Part shown: positions 28,165 to 36,424 of the stretch, piece by piece
How the letters are laid out: each line of letters opens with the position of its first letter
How positions within the stretch are numbered: the stretch's first letter is position 1
Assembly (NCBI GenBank): GCA_021156105.1
Contig: JAJNBD010000006.1
Span: 80,927-144,926, forward strand
DNA from: Gammaproteobacteria bacterium
GTDB taxonomy: Bacteria > Pseudomonadota > Gammaproteobacteria > CAISUE01
Length of the DNA stretch: 64,000 nt
Direction: 5' to 3'
Notes under the pieces: model-generated
What the model saw: only the letters and a program-made list of their open reading frames with translations
Databases searched by the model: none
Told to the model about the DNA's origin: nothing
Translations under genes and position numbers: made by a program

Positions 28165-29073
28165 TTAGTGTAGTGGCAAATGCTCAAACTGTTGTTTCAA
28201 ATATTGAATAAACAATTTAATCTTGGCAGGTGTCGAGCGATTCTTCGCATAGATAGCATAAATGGCGGTGGGCGGGGGACAAAATTCTTGTAGGACGGAA
28301 ACTAATTTTTTTTGTTCAATGCTAGGTTCTGCTAAAAAAGAAGGCAGCTTCACTAAGCCCAAACCTTTTTCGGCCGCATGGCGTAAGGTTGCATTTGTAT
28401 TGGCATAAAAACTACCTTTTACCGCAATACGTTTAATTTGTTGGTCAATAACAAACTGCCAAATATTTTTTTCACCTCGGTCTAAGTGAATTAAGCAATT
28501 ATGCTGATATAAATCTTGCGGTATTTTAGGTATGCCATGCTGTTTGAGATAAGTGGGTGAAGCATAAATGCCTGTGCCACGATTGCCAATTTTTTTTGCA
28601 ATTAAATTAATGTCATCTAAAGGTTTGATTGAAATTAAGATATCAACTTCATCTCGGATTAAATTCGTTGAATGACTGCCGAGTAATAACTCACATTGTA
28701 TTTTAGGATAATGCTGTAAAAATTCATCAATGACGTTAACAAGGTAAGGTGTGCCTAAGCTGTGAGGTGCTTTAATGCGCAACTTACCCATAGGAGCATC
28801 TTGCAATTGGGTAATATTATTTTGCAAAGATTGTAACTCGTTTTTTAAATTTAATGCGTGCTGATAAAGCAAATGTCCTGCTTCGGTTAACTTCATCTGT
28901 CGCGTAGTGCGTTGTACAAGCTGAGTTTGTAAATGTTTTTCTAGGCGGATAATACGTTTACTTAAGGAAGAAACATCGATTCCGAGTTTACGTGCGGCAT
29001 TGCTATAGCTTTCTTCTTCGACAAGGGCAATAAACAACAAAATATCATTAAGCGGAAGATCGTCAAGTTTCAT
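28165..29073 (-). CDS. LysR-family transcriptional regulator
   Basis: 302 aa. The N-terminal winged helix-turn-helix (about 6-65: DILLFIALVEEESYSNAARK, LGIDVSSLSKRIIRLEKHL) is followed by a periplasmic-binding-like effector domain. It is closest in style to the CrgA/AaeR subgroup (RTTRQMKLTEAGHLLYQHAL). Divergent from the MFS gene at 29229, which it probably controls; the 155-nt space between them should hold the operator. The inducer is unknown. Confidence 0.9.
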   Translation of the reverse strand: MKLDDLPLNDILLFIALVEEESYSNAARKLGIDVSSLSKRIIRLEKHLQTQLVQRTTRQMKLTEAGHLLYQHALNLKNELQSLQNNITQLQDAPMGKLRIKAPHSLGTPYLVNVIDEFLQHYPKIQCELLLGSHSTNLIRDEVDILISIKPLDDINLIAKKIGNRGTGIYASPTYLKQHGIPKIPQDLYQHNCLIHLDRGEKNIWQFVIDQQIKRIAVKGSFYANTNATLRHAAEKGLGLVKLPSFLAEPSIEQKKLVSVLQEFCPPPTAIYAIYAKNRSTPAKIKLFIQYLKQQFEHLPLH

Positions 29074-29228
29074 AGCGCTGCACCTTATGAATCATTGTTT
29101 CAGTATTCTGGTTTATTTTCATCATAACACTTTGGATAAAAAATCCAAAATCCGTGGCATTATTTACCTTGTCAAACTTTCTTCGGCTCTCTAAAATACA
29201 GAGTTTACTACCTAGAAATAATCTTCCT

Positions 29229-30512
29229 ATGAATACCCAACAAAAAACTAATTATCCTGCGTATTTACCTTGGCTTATCTGCTTTTGTGGCATGCTGTTC
29301 TTCTTTTATGAATTCATTCAAATGAATATTATGAATTCCCTTGGCACTTATTTGGCTAAGGAATTCAATATGAATGCAACGCAGCTAGGTTTATTATCTG
29401 CCTGGTATTTCTATGGCAATATGTTGTGTGTGCCAATGGCGGGAATTCTTTTAGATCGTCTTTCTACTCGCTGGTTAATGACAGGTGCGATGGTAATCTG
29501 TAGCATTAGCGTGTTTATGTTTTCTTTATCGCACAATCTTTATTTTTCTGCTGCCTGCCGTTTTTTAACGGGTTTAGAAGGAGCTTTTTGTTTAGTTAGT
29601 GCGGTGCGTTTAGCTTCACGCTGGTTTGAACCTCGTCGCATGGCTTTGATGACAGGACTTGCAGTGATGATGGCAATGTTCGGAGGTATTGTGGCGCAAA
29701 CGCCAGTAACAGTTTTGGCGCAGCATATTGGCTGGCGTCAAACTTTATGGGTAGACGTGGCATTAGGCGTGGTTTTAACGGTGCTTATTGCTGTTTTTGT
29801 GCGTGATTATCCACCAGGTGAAGAAGCCAAACAAGTGGAACAAAGGCAAGCTTTAAAAGGTTTAGGTTTTTGGAGTGCAAAAAAATTAGTTTTTGGGAAT
29901 TTATTAAATTGGTTTGCCGCATTGTTTACCTGCTTTTTAAACTTACCCGTTTCGTTAATGGGCGCATTGTGGGGGAATACTTATTTACAGGCTGCTTATC
30001 ATTTATCAGCAACAAATGCTTCTTATGTGACATCAATGGTTTTTTTAGGAACTGTATTAGGCTCACCGGCAGTGGGTTGGATTTCCGATAAGTTAGGTCG
30101 TCGTAAATTGCCGATGCAAGTTGGCGCGGTATTGTCATTGTTTATTGTCTTATTAGTCATTTTTGTGCCGAATATGACCACATTAGAATTAGCAGGCTTA
30201 TTTTTAATTCTTGGTTTTGTTTCAAGTGCGCAGATTATCAGTTATCCATTAGTGTCAGAATTAAATCCAAGGTTTTTGACCGGTACCTCAGTCAGCATTG
30301 TGTCATTCACTTGCATTGGTGGTTATGCGGTATTTTTACCTTTGTTTGGTCGTATTATGGACTGGCATTGGAGTGGTCAAATGGCCAATGGTATTCGTGT
30401 TTATAGCATGAGCGATTATCAATTTGCGATGTGGATTCTGCCAGTAACCTTTGTGATTGCGATTGTGATGACGCTGTTCTTGAAAGAATCTTATTGTAAA
30501 TACCAAGATTAA
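29229..30512 (+). CDS. MFS transporter
   Basis: 427 aa from ATG 29229 (MNTQQKTNYPAYLPWLICFC); a longer reading from 29154 adds 25 unlikely residues. Twelve predicted membrane helices; the MFS loop 2-3 motif appears as GILLDRLSTRWLMTGAM and again in the second half as GWISDKLGRRKLPMQ. It resembles the many MFS carriers of Legionellales used for host metabolites, but the substrate is not visible. Probably regulated by the divergent LysR protein. Confidence 0.88.
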   Translation: MNTQQKTNYPAYLPWLICFCGMLFFFYEFIQMNIMNSLGTYLAKEFNMNATQLGLLSAWYFYGNMLCVPMAGILLDRLSTRWLMTGAMVICSISVFMFSLSHNLYFSAACRFLTGLEGAFCLVSAVRLASRWFEPRRMALMTGLAVMMAMFGGIVAQTPVTVLAQHIGWRQTLWVDVALGVVLTVLIAVFVRDYPPGEEAKQVEQRQALKGLGFWSAKKLVFGNLLNWFAALFTCFLNLPVSLMGALWGNTYLQAAYHLSATNASYVTSMVFLGTVLGSPAVGWISDKLGRRKLPMQVGAVLSLFIVLLVIFVPNMTTLELAGLFLILGFVSSAQIISYPLVSELNPRFLTGTSVSIVSFTCIGGYAVFLPLFGRIMDWHWSGQMANGIRVYSMSDYQFAMWILPVTFVIAIVMTLFLKESYCKYQD

Positions 30513-30520
30513 ATTTATAG

Positions 30521-30552
30521 GCTGGATCTAGCAAAACCTTGCTATGTTCCAG
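30521..30552. terminator. hairpin after the MFS gene
   Basis: GCTGGATCTAGCAA / TTGCTATGTTCCAGC stem (30521-30534 with 30539-30553) with small mismatches, directly after the stop. No T run. Confidence 0.45.
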
Positions 30553-30690
30553 CTTCCTACCAAAAGTTTTAGCTATCATTTCCGTGTACGCGGGAATTCA
30601 TTTATTATTTCTGCTATTTCTTGCCCTCTGGTTTGTCAAATCCTTTTTCTTCACGTAAGATAAAATCTTCTATGTCAAAATGGAGTTTCT

Positions 30691-31404
30691 ATGAAAATGA
30701 TGAAAAAAGTATGCTGCGTATTGGCAGCAATTGTTCTTACGGGGCCTTTAGCGGTGGCAGCTACTTATAACATTACACCTGAAAATGTTTTAGGCTCGGT
30801 TTTATCGGGAAACAAGCAGTTAAGCAAAGCGGCGACACAATGGGAAATTGCGCAGGAAGACGGGATTGAAGCTCGTCTTATGGGAGGCAAGTATTTGCAG
30901 GTAGCTACACTTGCGCAGGCGGAAGATAAATTACGAGCTGAGGGCTTTGCTGCAAGTCCTAGCCCAGCAAGACTTCGTGCTTGGAAAGGTTTTTATGGGG
31001 ACGTTGCTTTTCCACAAAAAGCTGCGTCCATATTGGTTTATGGGATTTCCTATGGCCCGAGTGAAAATAGTATTTTAGGCGTAGTTTCAGCAGTATTTCC
31101 AGCAGCAAACCGAGTTAACAACGGATTTGTGGTGGAAAATAATGGCCAAAAATCTTTAAAACCTCTTTACAAAGTGAATGCTGAAAGACTGTTACGGGAT
31201 TATAAATTAGGTAAATTTAAAGAAATTGCTAACTTTGGTTCACGTGTTTCTTTCACGATTCGTGGTTATGTTTATACAATGGATGACGCTAAGCTTCCTG
31301 CTGTATTAGAGAGACTACCGAAGAAAGCCCGCTTTTTATTAACCCTTACTGATACGCCCGATTTGCCAGTACCAACAGCTTTACGTGCGGCGGCGGCTCG
31401 ATAG
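30691..31404 (+). CDS. secreted hypothetical protein, 237 aa
   Basis: Signal peptide with cleavage near GPLAVAA|TYNI (residues 1-23). Mature protein is mixed alpha/beta without a recognised family (EARLMGGKYLQVATLAQAED, VSFTIRGYVYTMDDAKLPAV). TGGAG lies 5 nt before ATG 30691. It stands alone, with a terminator after it. Confidence 0.7.
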   Translation: MKMMKKVCCVLAAIVLTGPLAVAATYNITPENVLGSVLSGNKQLSKAATQWEIAQEDGIEARLMGGKYLQVATLAQAEDKLRAEGFAASPSPARLRAWKGFYGDVAFPQKAASILVYGISYGPSENSILGVVSAVFPAANRVNNGFVVENNGQKSLKPLYKVNAERLLRDYKLGKFKEIANFGSRVSFTIRGYVYTMDDAKLPAVLERLPKKARFLLTLTDTPDLPVPTALRAAAAR

Positions 31405-31414
31405 TAATTTTTTT

Positions 31415-31441
31415 AGTCGTGCTGCTTTAAGTGGCACGACT
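31415..31441 (+). terminator. terminator after the secreted protein gene
   Basis: AGTCGTGC (31415-31422) / GCACGACT (31434-31441), preceded by T7 and followed by TTCCTTCTTT. Probably bidirectional. Confidence 0.65.
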
Positions 31442-31586
31442 TTCCTTCTTTAAAGTTTTTGAAATCTTCCCGCCATTGAAACTTCTTCTTTAATGCTTTA
31501 ATATTCGTATTCTTGCTTTCAATAGCAAGACGAATAGGCGAATAATAATAACGCCCTACAAGATAAAAACAATAAGGTTCAAAAAT

Positions 31587-32402
31587 ATGCTCTTTACTGC
31601 TACTCAGGCACAGCTTGACCGTGCTTTTGCTAACTTTTATGGTCCTGCAACAAGTAAATCTCCTAGATATGCCTTTGCTCAGCCTACGCCAAAATGTTGG
31701 AAACAGCGTAATCGCTTAAGCCCTAATGTTTTTGACCTGCGTTCTGCGTTACTTGAAATTTTAAAAGAAGATCAAGTCATTGCGTCAGGCATTAAACTCG
31801 ATGATATTCGCTTAGAACTAAAAGATTTAACTTTTCCGGCTTTTGCGCTGGATGTGGATCTTAGCGGTATCGCCTATCTGATAAATGTGGATTTTAGAAA
31901 TAGCAATTTAGGATATTCTATCTTTGATTCTCGTGGCCATACGGTAGAATTTGAATGTTGTAAATTCCCGCCCCAAGGTAAGTTTGTTAATGTCAGCGGT
32001 GAGCAGGCAATCCGCGAGGATTGGGTAGAATCTCCTGTTATTCAAGCTGCTATAAAGGCTAGTAGCCAGAGCCGGATGTATCAGTTCTTTAGGTATGCTT
32101 TATCACCTGTAGAAATTAACCCGCCCGTACTAGTTTCTCAAGACAAAGATAAAGCTCAAAATCTAGCGCCAATGCTAACTAATGATACGGAGATTGAAAA
32201 TCTAGCGCCTGCTGGCCTGCCGCAGCGAAAGAGAGCAGCAGAAAAACCATCAGGGAAGGCGGCAAAAGGGCCATTAAAGAAAGCGGCAAAAGGCTGCTTG
32301 AAGATTGACCACTTATTTGCAACGCCTAACTCTGCTTCTCCAGCTTCTATGGTGATATTACCAGATACACCCTCGCCAATATTTTCTAGATTGTCCAGAT
32401 AA
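31587..32402 (+). CDS. unknown protein with pentapeptide-like segment and basic tail; paralogue of the next gene
   Basis: 271 aa, no signal peptide. Residues about 90-125 (LSGIAYLINVDFRNSNLGYS ... FECCKFP) resemble degenerate pentapeptide repeats and align with the protein encoded at 32451 (MSFAGLILDHCQLLGDYAFS ... FLDCQFP). Residues about 211-240 are strongly basic and Ala/Lys-rich (QRKRAAEKPSGKAAKG, LKKAAKGCLK), like a histone H1 tail or a nuclear localisation signal. It ends FSRLSR, resembling the end of the 9828 protein. The lack of a bacterial family and the eukaryote-like tail make a host-directed role plausible but unproven. Start supported weakly by AAGG. Confidence 0.65.
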   Translation: MLFTATQAQLDRAFANFYGPATSKSPRYAFAQPTPKCWKQRNRLSPNVFDLRSALLEILKEDQVIASGIKLDDIRLELKDLTFPAFALDVDLSGIAYLINVDFRNSNLGYSIFDSRGHTVEFECCKFPPQGKFVNVSGEQAIREDWVESPVIQAAIKASSQSRMYQFFRYALSPVEINPPVLVSQDKDKAQNLAPMLTNDTEIENLAPAGLPQRKRAAEKPSGKAAKGPLKKAAKGCLKIDHLFATPNSASPASMVILPDTPSPIFSRLSR

Positions 32403-32450
32403 GCGGTTATTAAAAAAACAACTAAAAAATAAAAAAGCAGGTAAAGGATG

Positions 32451-33338
32451 ATGTATAAGATTACCCCTGACCCAATAGAATTTAACCAGGCTATTGCTAT
32501 CGCAAGACAACATGGCAGCGGTGCTTTTGCCGCGTCAGGAACAGATTTCTATTGGATGCCGCGTCCAGCAGGCGCTGTGTATAAAACACAAGTATTAAAC
32601 TTTGCTAGAATTTTAATTGATGTTATTAAGAAAAATAGGCAAGTATGCCGATTTTTGCCTGATACACAGATACAAATTGTGCTTGATAATATTATATTGC
32701 CTCCTTTGTTGCGTAATATGAGTTTTGCAGGGTTAATCCTTGACCATTGCCAGCTTTTGGGAGATTATGCTTTTAGTGAATTTACTGGTGTGCAGTTTTT
32801 AGATTGTCAATTTCCAGAAACGCCTACCTATATAAAGTTTGGCTATGATGGAAAAGAGTGTTGGCAAGAAAATCTTGATTTCAAAGCGGCGCTATATGTG
32901 GATAAAAGCCGCCAGGCTAGCGCAAGAGGCGATCTTAATGAAGCTCATGCGCTGAGTCTAGAAGCTCAAGCTTTCCAAGCGCACGCCGAGGCTATCCGCT
33001 TAAAAAATCAAGCGTTATACGATCAATCGCTTAAATTAAGGCAAAAAGCAGCACGCCTGCAGGCTAGCGCTGCCGAGCAACGCGCTAACCAAGATAAGGG
33101 AAGTGATAAAGAAAATGAAGGGGTGACGATGCCGATATCCACACCTAAGCGGACTTCAGGGGCGTTGACTTCTTCAATAGAAAGTTTACTAGCGTCTAGT
33201 AATCATGGGGTGCTTGGTGCAAAGCGGCTTAAGCCAAGTTTTTTTGCTTTGAGCTATCAAAGTCCGACGACTGTTGTGGAAAGCTTAAGATCTTCTGAGC
33301 AGACACCGCCCTCAGGGCCTTTTAAAATTCCCTTATAA
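32451..33338 (+). CDS. unknown coiled-coil protein, paralogue of the previous gene
   Basis: 295 aa. ATG 32451 is preferred to 32448 because GCAGG and AAGG are better spaced. The N-terminal half parallels the preceding protein: helical start, then pentapeptide-like beta segment (about 85-120). Residues about 145-222 form an Ala/Gln/Lys-rich coiled coil (ALSLEAQAFQAHAEAIRLKN). The C-terminal third is Ser/Thr/Pro-rich with short basic clusters (STPKRTSG, GAKRLKPS). No signal peptide. Probably cotranscribed with the preceding gene, 48 nt downstream. Confidence 0.65.
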   Translation: MYKITPDPIEFNQAIAIARQHGSGAFAASGTDFYWMPRPAGAVYKTQVLNFARILIDVIKKNRQVCRFLPDTQIQIVLDNIILPPLLRNMSFAGLILDHCQLLGDYAFSEFTGVQFLDCQFPETPTYIKFGYDGKECWQENLDFKAALYVDKSRQASARGDLNEAHALSLEAQAFQAHAEAIRLKNQALYDQSLKLRQKAARLQASAAEQRANQDKGSDKENEGVTMPISTPKRTSGALTSSIESLLASSNHGVLGAKRLKPSFFALSYQSPTTVVESLRSSEQTPPSGPFKIPL

Positions 33339-33352
33339 TACATAAGGCTACC

Positions 33353-33395
33353 TGGCGCTTGGTTTCTTTGCTAAGCGCCTACCGCCAGTTTTTTC
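33353..33395 (+). terminator. terminator before groES
   Basis: GGCGCTT (33354-33360) / AAGCGCC (33373-33379), with an alternative longer pairing CTGGCG/CGCCAG ending in a T6 run. Confidence 0.55.
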
Positions 33396-33426
33396 CTTGA
33401 AACCTTCTTTTGTTGCTAGCTTGGCT

Positions 33427-33454
33427 CTTGAATTATTTTTTTTAATCCCCATCT
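33427..33454 (+). promoter_or_regulatory. sigma-32 heat-shock promoter of groESL
   Basis: -35 CTTGAAT (33427-33433), 13-nt spacer, -10 CCCCATCT (33447-33454), matching the E. coli RpoH consensus CTTGAAA-N11-15-CCCCATnT at all but one base. groES starts 38 nt later behind AAGGAG. Confidence 0.92.
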
Positions 33455-33492
33455 TTACTTCAGAAAATTCCATTTAATGTTAAGGAGATTTT

Positions 33493-33795
33493 ATGAGTGC
33501 AAAGTTGAACATTCGACCACTACATGACCGCGTTATTGTTGAGCGCGTAGAAGAGGAAACCAAAAGCCCAGGTGGCATTTTGATTCCTGATAATGCTAAA
33601 GAAAAGCCTCAACGTGGTGTGATTGTTGCAGTAGGCGCAGGCAAGAAATGTGAAAAAACAGGCGAACACTGCAAATTAGATGTTAAAGTGGGCGATCGTG
33701 TGTTATTTGGTAAATATGCTGGCACCGAAATCAAACATGAAGGCAAAGAATATCTTGTGATGCGTGAAGAAGATCTTATTGCAGTAGAAGAATAA
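33493..33795 (+). CDS. groS: co-chaperonin GroES
   Basis: 100 aa. Lid of the GroEL chamber. It has the opening [20 protein letters not shown], the mobile loop [18 protein letters not shown] and the closing [20 protein letters not shown] short extra segment with two cysteines ([15 protein letters not shown]) lies in the roof region, as in Legionella and Coxiella relatives. First gene of the sigma-32-driven operon. Confidence 0.98.
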   Translation: MSAKLNIRPLHDRVIVERVEEETKSPGGILIPDNAKEKPQRGVIVAVGAGKKCEKTGEHCKLDVKVGDRVLFGKYAGTEIKHEGKEYLVMREEDLIAVEE

Positions 33796-33864
33796 TCCTA
33801 ATATTGAAACCCAAATTGCAGCGCTTGCTTCTTCAAGCGTGCAATGACGGATTAATCATTTTAA

Positions 33865-35538
<1,674 letters not shown>

Positions 35539-35615
35539 AATCATCCGTTCGCAGGGGCAGGGCTTGCTTGGGTTTAATCCGTAAGCAACCTGCCTTTAAT
35601 AGCTATCTGTTTATT

Positions 35616-35645
35616 AAAAACCCCGCACTGCGGGGTTTTTATTTT
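35616..35645 (+). terminator. groESL terminator
   Basis: AAAAACCCCGC-ACT-GCGGGGTTTTT, a perfect stem with a T run. It also faces the end of the convergent gene at 35647. Confidence 0.92.
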
Positions 35646-35646
35646 A

Positions 35647-36138
35647 TTAATGTTGAGGACGGATAGAAGCTTCTTTTAATTGTTGAATAGTTTCCGATGG
35701 GTAATAGCAAGCACGCAGCTGGTTGTAACTCCACGTTAAATTTTCCCACATAATGCTAGTAACGCGAGAAAAACTCTCCGCATTTTTTGCTGAAGGATAT
35801 TGCTGAAAACGCTGATGAGCTTCTTTGTAATTGGAGAGGGGGCCTGTTAATTTAGACATTGTGTCAGTTAACTTCTCAAGTGTATTGCTATTGTTTCTAA
35901 AATAAAGTTTAAGTGCATCAAATAATGGCTGTATATGGAGTTCATAAAAATCCACGACTTTTTCAAAATCTTGCTGCTGTTTTGTCGTAAAGCAAGATCC
36001 AGCTTTGACGCGATCAATATTGCGATGGTTTAAGACCGTATCCGGAAAATTTCTTTCTAAAAAGGCATGTTGAGTGCCTGCAAAGCGTTGATCGATTTCG
36101 AGTTTTAAAGGGAAAAAAATAGAATTAGAAAGCTTCAT
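35647..36138 (-). CDS. unknown helical protein, 163 aa, behind a PmrA-like promoter
   Basis: No family recognised and no signal peptide; nearly all-helical (FEKVVDFYELHIQPLFDALK, TMSKLTGPLSNYKEAHQRFQ). ATG 36138 has AAAGAG before it. Its promoter (36179-36211) has the TTAA-N7-TTAA box with a perfect TATAAT. Convergent with groEL. Effector-like by control region only. Confidence 0.65.
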   Translation of the reverse strand: MKLSNSIFFPLKLEIDQRFAGTQHAFLERNFPDTVLNHRNIDRVKAGSCFTTKQQQDFEKVVDFYELHIQPLFDALKLYFRNNSNTLEKLTDTMSKLTGPLSNYKEAHQRFQQYPSAKNAESFSRVTSIMWENLTWSYNQLRACYYPSETIQQLKEASIRPQH

Positions 36139-36178
36139 TGTTTTACTCTTTATTTTTGTTAGGAGATTTTTCTGCGAG

Positions 36179-36211
36179 ATTATAACAAAGAAAATTTAAG
36201 GAATTCTTAAA
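36179..36211 (-). promoter_or_regulatory. PmrA-like box with -10 element
   Basis: On the minus strand TTTAA (36211-36207), GAATTC, CTTAA (36200-36196), 11 nt, TATAAT (36184-36179). TTAA cores are 11 nt apart; the start codon is 41 nt downstream. Confidence 0.62.
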
Positions 36212-36224
36212 GTTTTTAACCAAA

Positions 36225-36400
36225 TCATTGAAATAAATTTTCTATTCCCCGTCTTCTGAAATAGCAAGGTATGGCATGATGAGGATTTTGATTAGTTGCC
36301 ACAATCATGAGCTCATCTTTCTTAGACCGTGAGCCTGCAAGTTTTACCTTTTGATTAAATATTTTTACTTCATTAGGGTAAGCTTGTTTACGAATAAAAA
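36225..36400 (-). pseudogene. remnant of an IS4-type transposase
   Basis: The minus-strand frame ending at the TGA at 36225 reads FIRKQAYPNEVKIFNQKVKL, then GSRSKKDELMIVATNQNP and FRRRGIENLFQ. This resembles the catalytic C-terminal part of IS4-family transposases (ELLIVxxNxxP...YxxRWxIExLFxxLK), including the Y-(2)-R-(3)-E signature as YFRRRGIENLF. No start, no rest of the element and no visible terminal repeats. It fills most of the 282-nt space 36139-36420. Confidence 0.5.
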
Positions 36401-36424
36401 AACCCGCAGAGGCGGGCTTTTTAT
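36396..36424 (-). terminator. terminator of the IQ-motif gene
   Basis: AAAAAACCCGCAGAGGCGGG and TTTTTT; the stem CCCGC/GCGGG with flanking A/T runs overlaps the stop codon at 36421. Confidence 0.85.

Noticed and set aside
31413..31640. Open minus-strand frame reading YLVGRYYYSPIRLAIESKNT
   Set aside because: No start, no known family, overlaps the 31587 gene and a hairpin; it could be a relic but cannot be supported.
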